From: an uncultured Prevotella sp.
Lineage (GTDB): Bacteria > Bacteroidota > Bacteroidia > Bacteroidales > Bacteroidaceae
Assembly: GCA_900314935.1 (NCBI GenBank)
Contig: OMXE01000018.1
Coordinates: forward strand, 1-52,330
Direction of reading: 5' to 3'
Length of the DNA: 52,330 nt
Position 1 is the stretch's first letter, and each line of letters starts with the position of its first letter. The notes beneath the pieces were generated by a model. The model saw only the letters and a program-made list of their open reading frames with translations, did not search any database and was not told the DNA's origin. The position numbers were made by a program, and so were the translations under genes. Below, piece after piece: positions 8,019-17,208 of this stretch.

Positions 8019-9845
8019 ATGCAAGCAATCATCCTGGCGGCGGGAATGGGCCGCAGACTCGGCGAATATACTAAGGACAACACGAAGTGCATGGTCCCGG
8101 TAAACGGTGTAAGACTCATTGACCGACTGCTCCATCAGTTGAGCAACTTGGAATTGAGTCGCGTGGTTATCGTGGTGGGCTATCAGGCAGAGAACCTGAA
8201 GAGCTATATAGGTACGCGCTATGCTGACCAGCTGACCATTGAATACGTGGAGAACCCGGTATATGACAAAACCAATAATATCTACTCTCTCTGGTTGGCT
8301 AAGGAACGGCTGCAGGAAGACGACACACTGCTCATCGAGAGCGACCTGATCTTCTCCGACCGCCTGTTCCCCATGATCATGGAGAACCCTTATCCCAACC
8401 TTGCCCTCGTGGCAAAGTACGAGAGCTGGATGGACGGAACGATGGTGCGCATCGACACTGACAACAACATCGTGAACTTCATACCCAAGCAGGCCTTCGA
8501 CTATAATCATGTGGACTCCTACTACAAAACGGTGAATATCTACAAGTTCAGTAAGGACTTCCTGAGGAACAGCTACGTGCCCTTCCTGGATGCTTACACC
8601 AAGGCGGTAGGCGACAATGAGTATTACGAGAACGTACTGCGTATCATCACCCTGCTCGACAACAGTAACCTGAAAGCGCTGGATATTGGTAGGGAGAGGT
8701 GGTATGAGATAGACGACAAGCAGGATCTGGACATTGCAGAGGCTTTGTTTGCTGATGACCAGGACGTGCTGCGCAAATATTACGGCAGGTTCGGCGGTTT
8801 CTGGCGTTTCCCGCAGATGCTCGACTACTGCTATCTGGTGAACCCCTATTTCCCCAGTAAGCGTTTGAAGGATGAGCTGCGCAGTAACTTCGACACCTTA
8901 CTCACGGAATATCCCTCAGGCATGAAGGTGAACACGCTCATTGCCAGCAAGAGTTTTGGGGTGAGCGAACCCTATATCGTACCAGGCAACGGAGCCGCAG
9001 AACTCATCAAGGTACTGATGGAGACTCTCCCGGGAGCAAGGACAGGCTTTATCCGGCCTACGTTCGAGGAGTATCCTAATAGATATAACAAGGATCATCA
9101 AGTAACTTTCTTTCCCCAGAACGAGGACTACCGCTACACGGCCGATGACCTGATGACGTTCTTTGCCGACAAGGATATTCAGACACTGATGCTCATCAAT
9201 CCTGATAACCCCACGGGAAACTTCATCCCCAAGAAGGATGTGCTGAGACTGGCGGCATGGTGCGAGGAGCGAAACATCCGTCTGGTGGTTGACGAGAGCT
9301 TTGTGGATTTCAGTAAGGACTACGCCACCAACTCCCTGCTCAGTGACGCTATCCTTGAGACCTATCCCCATATGGCGGTCATGAAGAGTATCTCCAAGAG
9401 CTATGGCGTCCCCGGACTGCGCTTAGGTATTCTTGCCTCTGCCGACAAAGAGCTCATCGCACATATCAAGAAAGAGGTATCTATATGGAACCTCAACTCG
9501 TTTGCCGAGTTCTTCATGCAGATCTACAACAAGCACGAGAAGGATTACCTGAAAGCATGCGAGAAGTTCGTTGCGGAACGGGATGAGTTTGAACGCCGAC
9601 TGCGAACGGTTCCTTTCTTCCGCGTGATGCCCTCACAGGCCAACTATTTCCTGTGTGAGATACTGCCGCCCTTTACGGCAAAGGAGATTGTGATCTATAT
9701 GCTGAGACAACACAATATCCTGACACGCGACTGCAGTGGAAAGCCCGGTCTTGACCCGAAGAAACAGTATATGCGTATTGCTGTGCGTAACCATGAGGAC
9801 AATACCCGTCTGGTAGATGCCCTTCTACAATTCTCAAGCCGATGA
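8019..9845 (+). CDS. Cytidylyltransferase / PLP-dependent enzyme fusion
   Basis: 608 residues, two enzymes. Residues 1-235 are a nucleotidyltransferase with LAAGMGRRLGEYTKDNTKC and an EYVENPVYDKTNNIYSLWLA stretch typical of the LicC phosphocholine cytidylyltransferase group. Residues ~245-605 are a fold-type I PLP enzyme of the HisC/CobD group: INPDNPTGNF, DESFVDF, and the Schiff-base lysine in SISKSYGVPGLRLG (about Lys460). CobD relatives decarboxylate phospho-threonine or phospho-serine; HisC relatives transaminate phosphorylated substrates. The fusion, followed by licD, suggests one polypeptide makes an amino-alcohol phosphate (for example ethanolamine phosphate) and activates it with CTP. 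The exact substrate is inferred. Confidence 0.85.
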   Translation: MQAIILAAGMGRRLGEYTKDNTKCMVPVNGVRLIDRLLHQLSNLELSRVVIVVGYQAENLKSYIGTRYADQLTIEYVENPVYDKTNNIYSLWLAKERLQEDDTLLIESDLIFSDRLFPMIMENPYPNLALVAKYESWMDGTMVRIDTDNNIVNFIPKQAFDYNHVDSYYKTVNIYKFSKDFLRNSYVPFLDAYTKAVGDNEYYENVLRIITLLDNSNLKALDIGRERWYEIDDKQDLDIAEALFADDQDVLRKYYGRFGGFWRFPQMLDYCYLVNPYFPSKRLKDELRSNFDTLLTEYPSGMKVNTLIASKSFGVSEPYIVPGNGAAELIKVLMETLPGARTGFIRPTFEEYPNRYNKDHQVTFFPQNEDYRYTADDLMTFFADKDIQTLMLINPDNPTGNFIPKKDVLRLAAWCEERNIRLVVDESFVDFSKDYATNSLLSDAILETYPHMAVMKSISKSYGVPGLRLGILASADKELIAHIKKEVSIWNLNSFAEFFMQIYNKHEKDYLKACEKFVAERDEFERRLRTVPFFRVMPSQANYFLCEILPPFTAKEIVIYMLRQHNILTRDCSGKPGLDPKKQYMRIAVRNHEDNTRLVDALLQFSSR

Positions 9846-10870
9846 AATACAGGGTTTGCATCTGCGGTGGTGGTAACCTGGGACATGTGGTGGCAGGATT
9901 CCTGGCAGCACAGGACAACTGTGAGGTGAACCTGCTGACACGACAGCCGGAACGCTGGCAGAGACAACTGGACATCACAACTCCCGAGGGGGAGGTGCTG
10001 AAAGGACGACTGCAAACGGTTTCTTCAGAACCTGCCGAGGTGGTAAGGGGAGCTGACATCGCTCTGCTCTGTCTGCCGGGATTCTCCATCGCCAGTGTGC
10101 TCCGTCAGATTGCCCCTGCCCTCTCACCGCAAACCACCGTGGGTAGCATCGTTTCAAGTACGGGGTTCTTCGAGGAAGCCCTGCACATCCTACCCGAGCG
10201 AACACCCCTGTTCGGTTTCCAGCGCGTCCCCTTTATCTCACGACTGGAGGAATACGGTCACTCGGCGCACTTGCTGGGACGACGGCCGCTGATGCGCATC
10301 GGAATGGAACGGGTTGCGAACAGGGAACGACTGAAGGAGCAGTTGGAGGAACTATTCCACATTCCTGTGGAGGTGCTGGGCAGCTACTATGAGGCAAGCA
10401 TCAGTAACAGTAATCCTATTTTGCACCCGGCACGTCTCTATACGATGTGGAAAGACTGGCAGCCGGGTATCACCTACCCGCGAAACTGTGCGTTCTATGG
10501 GGAATGGACCGATGAGGCCTCAGCCATCTATATCGAGATGGACAAGGAACTGCACGACCTCCTGAAGGAGTTGCCAGTATCTGCCGACTGTCTGCCAACG
10601 GTGCTCGACTACTACGAGAGTCATGATGCACCCTCTCTTACCCGTAAGCTACTGTCAATCAAGGCGTTCCAGGGAATCCTGTCGCCGATGAAGGAGACTG
10701 CCGATGGCTTCGTGCCCGACCTCCGCAGCAGGTATTTCACGGAGGATTTCCCCTACGGACTTGACCTCCTGCGACAGTTAGCTAAAGAAAAGAATGTGAA
10801 TACCCCTACCATGGACGAGGTGCAACGGTGGGGACAACAAATGATACGATATGCAGACAACAACGATTGA
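9842..10870 (+). CDS. Opine-dehydrogenase-like NAD(P)-dependent enzyme
   Basis: 342 residues. A Rossmann start (RVCICGGGNLGHVVAGFLA) is followed by a second domain containing SNSNPILHPARLY, the conserved Asn-His-Pro region of the octopine/nopaline dehydrogenase family. Family members reductively join an amine to a 2-keto acid. It overlaps the fusion gene by 4 bases and licD by 20, so it is part of the same pathway. A possible job is N-carboxyalkylation of the amino-alcohol made by the preceding enzyme; alternatives are a reductase for another small precursor. Confidence 0.75.
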   Translation: MKYRVCICGGGNLGHVVAGFLAAQDNCEVNLLTRQPERWQRQLDITTPEGEVLKGRLQTVSSEPAEVVRGADIALLCLPGFSIASVLRQIAPALSPQTTVGSIVSSTGFFEEALHILPERTPLFGFQRVPFISRLEEYGHSAHLLGRRPLMRIGMERVANRERLKEQLEELFHIPVEVLGSYYEASISNSNPILHPARLYTMWKDWQPGITYPRNCAFYGEWTDEASAIYIEMDKELHDLLKELPVSADCLPTVLDYYESHDAPSLTRKLLSIKAFQGILSPMKETADGFVPDLRSRYFTEDFPYGLDLLRQLAKEKNVNTPTMDEVQRWGQQMIRYADNND

Positions 10871-11684
10871 CCATCAGGCACTGCGCCAACGCTTCAACCC
10901 CGACGGCTCCCAGCTGCGGAAGCACCAGCTTCGCATGCTGGAGATTCTGGTGGTGATCGACAAGATCTGCCGCAAGCATCAGATACCTTACTGGCTCAGT
11001 AGCGGTACGCTGATCGGGGCTGTACGTCATAACGGCTTCATTCCCTGGGATGATGACCTTGACATTGAGATGATGAGAAACGACTACCTCCATCTGCTGG
11101 AAGTGCTGACCAAGGAGTTGCCCGACTGGCTTGCCCTGCAGACCGACGAGACTGATCCGAACTATTTCTTCTTCTATGCCAAGGTGCGCGACCGTCGTTC
11201 AGTGCTGAACGAAGGGAACAACTACGACCGGATGTGGAAGGAGAAAGGTATATATATCGATATCTTCCCCATGGAAGAGCATCCCATCTGGCTGCACAAA
11301 CTCACGGAGCTTTCTGTAGGTCATATGTACAAGGTGTGGCGAAAGAGTAAGGATGATGCCAAGGCCATCAAGCGGGTAAGACGCATCTTCAACTTCAACA
11401 ACCGCTATGTCTTCCCCTTCTTCCGCAAGTTCCTTCACATTTCACCCTCCTCAGTACACACTCCACAGTCCACACTCCTCACTTCAGGCATGGGCATTCC
11501 CTACCACAATCCGCGCTTTGCCGAAGACATCTTCCCGCTGGCCGAGCATGTGTTTGAAGGGTATCAGTTCCCTGTGCCACATGATTATGATCACCATCTG
11601 CGCTGCATCTATGGTGACTACACGCAACTGCCTGATCTTGATGCTATCCATCCGCATGTCAATCATATAGAGATCTATGACTAA
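10851..11684 (+). CDS. LicD-family phosphotransferase
   Basis: 277 residues. The signature YWLSSGTLIGAVRHNGFIPW followed by DDDLDIEM holds the metal-binding acidic residues of LicD enzymes, which move phosphocholine or related groups from CDP carriers onto surface glycans. The segment around residues 197-213 (SPSSVHTPQSTLLTSG) is encoded by a CTCCACA-type word repeat and looks like an in-frame insertion. It overlaps the gene before and the flippase after it (8 bases). Confidence 0.9.
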   Translation: MQTTTIDHQALRQRFNPDGSQLRKHQLRMLEILVVIDKICRKHQIPYWLSSGTLIGAVRHNGFIPWDDDLDIEMMRNDYLHLLEVLTKELPDWLALQTDETDPNYFFFYAKVRDRRSVLNEGNNYDRMWKEKGIYIDIFPMEEHPIWLHKLTELSVGHMYKVWRKSKDDAKAIKRVRRIFNFNNRYVFPFFRKFLHISPSSVHTPQSTLLTSGMGIPYHNPRFAEDIFPLAEHVFEGYQFPVPHDYDHHLRCIYGDYTQLPDLDAIHPHVNHIEIYD

Positions 11685-13137
11685 CGATACTGAATCACTG
11701 AAAGAGAAAACTGCCAAAGGACTATTCTGGGGCGGTATGAACAATGGCGTGCAACAGCTCATCGGACTGGTGTTCGGCATTATTCTCGGACGACTGCTGT
11801 CGCCTGATGATTTCGGTATGATTGCCATGATTACCATCTTCACCGTCATTGCTGTCGAGCTGCAGAGCAGTGGTTTCAAGACCGCCTTAGCCAACATGGA
11901 GCACCCTACCGACAATGACTATAACTCGGTGTTCTGGTTCAATATCGCCGTGAGCCTCTGCATTTATGTCATCCTGTTCTTCTGTGCACCGCTCATCGCC
12001 AGCTATTATCACCAACCCGCACTCACCCCTCTTTGTCGTTATGTCTTCCTGAGCTTCGTGTTCTCCAGCTTCGGACTGGCGCAGTCGGCCTACCTCTACA
12101 AGAACCTGCGCACCAAGCAGCAGGCAAAGAGCGGTATGACCGCCATCATCATTTCGAACATTATCGGTGCTGTGATGGCCTGGAAAGGTTTCTCCTATTG
12201 GTCGTTGGCCACACAGAACATCGTCTATGTACTGTTCATCACCCTGATGTACTGGCATTATTCCGACTGGCGACCGAGATGGCACTTTGATCCGGAGCCC
12301 ATCAAGCGTATGTTCCCCTTCAGCTGTAAGATCATGTTCTCGGCCATCTTCACACAGGTGAACAACCAAATCCTCAATATCCTGCTCGGACGGTTCTTTA
12401 AACCCGAAGATGCAGGAAACTACAACCAGGCTTACCAATGGGACTACAAGTGCTTCAACCTCTTGCAGGGTATGGTGCAGACCGTGGCGCAACCGGTATT
12501 CGTTGATTTGAAGAGCGATGGAGAACGGCAACTCAGGGCTATGCGCAAACTCATCCGCTTCACCGCCTTCCTCTCCTTCCCCCTGCTGTTCGGCTTTGGC
12601 ATGGTGTCGCACGAGTTCATCATTACCGCCATCGGCGAGAAATGGAGCACCAGCGCCTCCTACCTGCAGCTGCTTTGCATTGCCGGTGCCTTCATGCCCA
12701 TCAACACCTTATTATATAATATGATTATCAGTAAGGGGAAGTCGGATACCTATATGTGGAACACCCTGGCATTAGGCATCTGTCAGCTCATCCTCATGCT
12801 CGTGCTCTATCCCTATGGGGTGCGCACCATGATCATCGGGTATGTCATCCTGAATACCTGCTGGCTGTTTGTATGGCACCACTTCGTACAACAGCTCACC
12901 GGCTACCGTCTGCTCTCCTTACTCAAAGATATTGCTCCCTTTGCCCTGTGTGCCTTGGGAACTATGTTGCTTACCGCCTTCATCACCCAAGGAATCCAAA
13001 ACCTCGTCCTGCTCCTGATTGTCAGGGTTATCCTGGCTGTCATCATCTACTACCTTATCATGAGGATTGCCGGAGCCCAGATCCTGAAAGACTGTATGCA
13101 GTTCATCCTGTCGAAAACCAAAAAACAAGCACCATGA
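11677..13137 (+). CDS. Oligosaccharide flippase (Wzx/MOP type)
   Basis: 486 residues with about 12-14 hydrophobic segments. The start (KTAKGLFWGGMNNGVQQLIG) and GIILGRLLSPDDFGMIAMIT are typical of the polysaccharide-export branch of the MOP superfamily, which flips lipid-linked glycans across the inner membrane. It ends inside the start of the glycosyltransferase gene (ATGA overlap). Confidence 0.92.
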   Translation: MTNDTESLKEKTAKGLFWGGMNNGVQQLIGLVFGIILGRLLSPDDFGMIAMITIFTVIAVELQSSGFKTALANMEHPTDNDYNSVFWFNIAVSLCIYVILFFCAPLIASYYHQPALTPLCRYVFLSFVFSSFGLAQSAYLYKNLRTKQQAKSGMTAIIISNIIGAVMAWKGFSYWSLATQNIVYVLFITLMYWHYSDWRPRWHFDPEPIKRMFPFSCKIMFSAIFTQVNNQILNILLGRFFKPEDAGNYNQAYQWDYKCFNLLQGMVQTVAQPVFVDLKSDGERQLRAMRKLIRFTAFLSFPLLFGFGMVSHEFIITAIGEKWSTSASYLQLLCIAGAFMPINTLLYNMIISKGKSDTYMWNTLALGICQLILMLVLYPYGVRTMIIGYVILNTCWLFVWHHFVQQLTGYRLLSLLKDIAPFALCALGTMLLTAFITQGIQNLVLLLIVRVILAVIIYYLIMRIAGAQILKDCMQFILSKTKKQAP

Positions 13138-14153
13138 AACACCCTGCTAACATCGATGTAGCCGTATTGATCCTGTTCTTCAACCGTCCCGACCACCTCA
13201 AAGAAGTGTTCGATGAAGTAAGAAAGGCGCGGCCCTCCCAGCTGTTCCTCTATCAGGACGGTCCGCGTGGAGAGCGTGACATGACTGGTATTGAAGCCTG
13301 TCGGAAGGTGGTGGAGGACATCGATTGGGAGTGTGAGGTACACCGCAAGTATCAGGAGCGCAACTATGGTTGCGACCCCTCGGAATACCTGTCGCAGAAA
13401 TGGGCTTTCTCTGTTGTTGACAAATGCATCGTTCTGGAAGATGACGATGTGCCGTCACAGTCGTTCTTCCCCTTCTGTAAGGAACTGCTCGACCGCTATG
13501 AAGATGATGAGCGCATCTGGATGATCTCGGGGTTCAACATCGATGAGGTAACCCCCGACACCCCTTACGACTATTTCTTCACGCAGACATGCAGCATCTG
13601 GGGATGGGCTTCGTGGCGGCGAGTCATCGACCAATGGGACGGAAAGTATTCGTTCCTCGACGACGATTATGCCATGCAACGTCTTCGTGGTGTGGTTCAT
13701 GCGCGGAAATACAGGAACGAGTTCATCAAGATGTGTTATGATCACCGTGCCGCAGGGAAGGAATTCTACGAGAGCATCTTCTGGTCGAGCATGATCCTGA
13801 ACAATGCAATGGCCATCATGCCTTCCCGCAACCTGATCAACAACAGAGGACTGACCACCGACAGCACCCATTTCACGGGAAGCATTTACACCACCCCTCG
13901 GGCTTTCCGCCGTATCTTCACCATGAAACGCCATGAACTCCAGTTTCCCCTCCGTCATCCTCAATACGTCATCGAAGATACCAGCTACAAGGAGCGTCTC
14001 TACCGCATCAATGCCTGGGGACATCCCTGGTTGAAGACTTGCCGTTCCCTTGAGGAACTATGGCTGAACCTCCGTCATGGTAACTTCAAGCAAATCGGAC
14101 AAGCCATCAGTAACCGTTTCCGTAAATGGACAAAGAAGAAAAAACACTTCTGA
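13134..14153 (+). CDS. GT-A glycosyltransferase
   Basis: 339 residues from ATG 13134, which overlaps the flippase stop; a much longer open frame upstream is a shadow of the flippase. Motifs: AVLILFFNRPDHLKEVFDEV, the DXD-like VLEDDDVPS near residue 105, and SIWGWASWRRVIDQWDG, found in Bacteroidota family-2-like transferases. It probably adds a sugar to the lipid-linked glycan. Its stop abuts the stop of the convergent gene with no spacer. Confidence 0.88.
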   Translation: MKHPANIDVAVLILFFNRPDHLKEVFDEVRKARPSQLFLYQDGPRGERDMTGIEACRKVVEDIDWECEVHRKYQERNYGCDPSEYLSQKWAFSVVDKCIVLEDDDVPSQSFFPFCKELLDRYEDDERIWMISGFNIDEVTPDTPYDYFFTQTCSIWGWASWRRVIDQWDGKYSFLDDDYAMQRLRGVVHARKYRNEFIKMCYDHRAAGKEFYESIFWSSMILNNAMAIMPSRNLINNRGLTTDSTHFTGSIYTTPRAFRRIFTMKRHELQFPLRHPQYVIEDTSYKERLYRINAWGHPWLKTCRSLEELWLNLRHGNFKQIGQAISNRFRKWTKKKKHF

Positions 14154-15410
14154 TTATTTGGCAAGAAGAGGCCATGTCAGATAATGATGGAGCCAATAGC
14201 CATGATAGAGCAGCAGATAGACCGTAATGGCAGCAATCATTACCAGCACAACCAGGCGCATCCACCGGTGATTCTCCCTCAACAGCCACGCCATGGTAAG
14301 CGGCACCACAAAGAGCCAATGGGCCGCCATGATATACACCTCGTTAATGGCAAAGCCGAGAAGAACATGTAGTACAAGGTTAAAAGTCAGAATACTCATC
14401 AACAGCCACACATACCTTTCTTTACGTCCCAGCCAAGTCCCCAGCAGGAACAGGATGATGATGACGGCCTCCACGACATACTGAGCGGGCCATGTGTAAC
14501 GAACAATTACAGGACGTTTCATCAAGATATCTCCTAACAGATGCTCCCGGTGCAGCTGAATAGACTCACCAAACACATTCTCCACCAGGATATCCAGGCG
14601 CGACACATCCGTACCCACCCATTCCATCTGTTCCCCAATGGGGTTTTCTTTTTCCGACGGCACTTTGTCGGTGGTGAGGTTCAGCAGGAAGGCAAAGGCC
14701 AGCATACAAATAGAAGGTATCACTACTGCCTTCAGGAAAAACGCTTTCTGGAAGAAACCACGGCCGTTGACGAATAGTACACAGAGGAAAACGATAGCTC
14801 CATTACTGAGTGTCACACCTGCCACCACAACAAACGAGCAGATAGTCTCCCGGATACTGAAGCACTCCCCTTTCCGCAGTTTTACACCCGACCGGTATAA
14901 TATATATATAATAAGGAATAACGACAGACAGAAATGGTCGGCCACAAGAACCGTCAGCCAGATATAGGCGCAACTGAAGAAGAAAGCGGTAAGGAGGAAA
15001 GCAGCAAGACGGTCAACCCCCACCACCTCTCGCAGAATCCTGTGCATGAACAGAAAGGTATAAAAGGCGCAGAACACCAGTAAGGCACCCATCACAAATT
15101 GTGCACAGTTCACGGTAGTGAGCTGTTCCAGGAGTCCGTTCAGCAAGGAGAAAGGATACATCAGAAAGGCCAGCAACGGGTGTCTCACCACATCATATCC
15201 CTGATGCCATTCCGACAGCACCGCATAGCTGATGGGATCGAAGCCCGACATGTGGTAGTTTCTCATGAACGTGTTCCAGCTTTGTTCACTGTAGTCGGCA
15301 AACAAACCAAAGAACTTCTTGATCATCAGATACTGAAACGACAGGATGAACACCAGCGCATACACCGCCGGCCACCGCTCTTCCTTGGAAACACACAAGT
15401 CCTTCATCAT
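14154..15410 (-). CDS. Polytopic membrane protein, paralogue A (GT-C-like)
   Basis: 418 residues, about 10 hydrophobic segments. It is clearly homologous to the next gene: both share REERW/KEERW at the start, SGFDPISYAVLSEW versus SGYDPITYYVLSDW, RHPLLAF, and a V(A/P)DHF motif. The layout resembles GT-C membrane glycosyltransferases or DUF6080 proteins, but no catalytic residue can be assigned. Its start overlaps the upstream paralogue's stop by 4 bases (tandem duplication, translationally coupled). Confidence 0.7.
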   Translation of the reverse strand: MMKDLCVSKEERWPAVYALVFILSFQYLMIKKFFGLFADYSEQSWNTFMRNYHMSGFDPISYAVLSEWHQGYDVVRHPLLAFLMYPFSLLNGLLEQLTTVNCAQFVMGALLVFCAFYTFLFMHRILREVVGVDRLAAFLLTAFFFSCAYIWLTVLVADHFCLSLFLIIYILYRSGVKLRKGECFSIRETICSFVVVAGVTLSNGAIVFLCVLFVNGRGFFQKAFFLKAVVIPSICMLAFAFLLNLTTDKVPSEKENPIGEQMEWVGTDVSRLDILVENVFGESIQLHREHLLGDILMKRPVIVRYTWPAQYVVEAVIIILFLLGTWLGRKERYVWLLMSILTFNLVLHVLLGFAINEVYIMAAHWLFVVPLTMAWLLRENHRWMRLVVLVMIAAITVYLLLYHGYWLHHYLTWPLLAK

Positions 15411-16822
15411 GTCAGCATATATTGAGTCAGCAAGTAACCGTTATGAATCCACAGATACACCGCCAGCAGCAGTACAAGCGTGCGCACAGACAACCTCATC
15501 ACCTTCGTCTTCGCTTTCAGCAGATAAGCCATGGCAATGGGAATAGCATACAGGTAATGCGGCGACATGATATATATCTCGTTGATGCCGAAGCCCAATC
15601 CCATGTGCAAGGCCATATCAACAGCCATGAACGAAAGGGTGAGCCAGAGGAACCGTGAACGCCTTCCACACCAGATACCCACCAGGAACAGCAGTACGGC
15701 AACAGCCTCAACCCCATAGTTCCACCAGTGGTCATACCTCACGATGATGGGTCTTCGGCGGAACACATCCCCCAAGAGATGCTGCTCGTGCAACTGCAAC
15801 GACTCCCCGAAGAGGTTCTCCACCGTAGTCTCCCAACGCGAGGTGGTGATATCCGTCCACCGCATAAACTCCCCCTTACCAATGGGCTTACCGGTATAAA
15901 CGCGTTTCTTCACAGTCGGTTTCACAGGAGTTGCTGCCGCCATGGTATCCCCTTGAGCCTTACGGATGGAATCCTTTCGGGCAGTCTCCAACCGAAGCAC
16001 CCTCTCTTTTTCCCTCTTCTCTTCCCGCTCCTGTTTCTTCTGCGCATGACGTGCCTTTTCCTTCTCCACCACAAAGGTCTTGTACTCCCACCGACAGAAC
16101 AGCCACATCAGAAGGGCAGGCACTGCCACAGTCAGGATAAGGTTCTGCGGACGGAAGAAACGCTTCCCGTTCACGAACAAGTTCGCCAAGAACACCTTGA
16201 TACCATTGTTCAGCGAGATACCTGCGGTGAAGATGAAGAGCCAGATGGTTTGTGAACGCTTCATCTGTCGTCCCTCCTTCAACTGTCGTCCTGCCAGAAG
16301 AAGAGTCAGCAGGAGCATCATCATCGAAAGGATGAAATGATCGGGCACCATCGTGGCCACCATGATATAGGCAAACGAGAAATACAATGTAAAGAGAAGA
16401 AGAGCGTCTGTCTTGCTCAAGCCTACGATTTCACGGAAGATGCGATGCAGGAACAGGAACGAATACAAAGAGGCCGCTACCAGGATCAGGGCTGTCACCA
16501 CTTGCACCCCGTTCAGTCCCGTCAGCGCCATCACCCCCTGGTTCAGCAGATAAGGCAGGTACATGAAGAAGGCAAGCAGCGGATGGCGATACACGTTATA
16601 GCGTGTCTCCCAATCAGACAGCACGTAATAGGTGATAGGATCATAGCCCGACACACGGAACCTCCCGATGAACAGTTTCCAGTAGTCATCAGCAGGACGC
16701 ATAAACAGGTCGCCATACTTATAGATGGTCAGCGCGTTCAGCAGGGCAAACACCAGCACCACCGCCAGTGCCAGCCACCGTTCCTCACGACGGATCTTGA
16801 ACATGCGCAATATCTCTCTCAT
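15407..16822 (-). CDS. Polytopic membrane protein, paralogue B (GT-C-like)
   Basis: 471 residues; homologue of the downstream gene but with a charged insert at about residues 255-300 (KEKARHAQKKQEREEKREK) absent from paralogue A. The insert lies between membrane segments and is predicted here to be an exposed helical loop. The gene overlaps gtrA by 4 bases. Role unknown; context suggests transfer or modification of a membrane-linked glycan. Confidence 0.7.
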   Translation of the reverse strand: MREILRMFKIRREERWLALAVVLVFALLNALTIYKYGDLFMRPADDYWKLFIGRFRVSGYDPITYYVLSDWETRYNVYRHPLLAFFMYLPYLLNQGVMALTGLNGVQVVTALILVAASLYSFLFLHRIFREIVGLSKTDALLLFTLYFSFAYIMVATMVPDHFILSMMMLLLTLLLAGRQLKEGRQMKRSQTIWLFIFTAGISLNNGIKVFLANLFVNGKRFFRPQNLILTVAVPALLMWLFCRWEYKTFVVEKEKARHAQKKQEREEKREKERVLRLETARKDSIRKAQGDTMAAATPVKPTVKKRVYTGKPIGKGEFMRWTDITTSRWETTVENLFGESLQLHEQHLLGDVFRRRPIIVRYDHWWNYGVEAVAVLLFLVGIWCGRRSRFLWLTLSFMAVDMALHMGLGFGINEIYIMSPHYLYAIPIAMAYLLKAKTKVMRLSVRTLVLLLAVYLWIHNGYLLTQYMLT

Positions 16823-17208
16823 CGTTTCAAAAAGAATCTAACCAACAGGAAATTCACGGGCACGCAGATACAGAACATCGGGATGGGAGCCCATGGCTTA
16901 CTCACGCCCAACCAGAGGAAGAAGTTCAGCAGTATCATCTGCAGTAACCAGTTCACCACATGCGACAAGGCGAAGCCTGCCCCGCGGCGCACATTGGCCT
17001 TCACGCGGAAGGTGTAATGGGTAGAGGCAATGAAGTTGAACACAAAGCTAACCAGATAGCCTATGGTCATTGCCACACTGGGATTCAGCCAATGGATGAG
17101 CACCCAATAGACAACATACTGGATGAACGTGGCAAGCACACCTACCACGCCGAATCGGACGATCTCACCCAGTCGGTCCTTATCTAAACGGTTTATAATA
17201 CCCTTCAT
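16819..17208 (-). CDS. GtrA-family membrane protein
   Basis: 129 residues from ATG 17208 inside the end of the HAD gene (29-base overlap). Four hydrophobic segments and the start IVRFGVVGVLATFIQYVVYW with SFVFNFIASTHYTF are GtrA hallmarks. GtrA proteins help move polyprenyl-linked sugars across the membrane. The longer upstream frame is rejected because it lies deep in the HAD gene. Confidence 0.88.
   Translation of the reverse strand: MKGIINRLDKDRLGEIVRFGVVGVLATFIQYVVYWVLIHWLNPSVAMTIGYLVSFVFNFIASTHYTFRVKANVRRGAGFALSHVVNWLLQMILLNFFLWLGVSKPWAPIPMFCICVPVNFLLVRFFLKR

Noticed and set aside
12756..13133. Extended open frame ahead of the glycosyltransferase start
   Set aside because: It runs through the flippase gene in another frame; the ATG at 13134 overlaps the flippase stop and starts the conserved domain.
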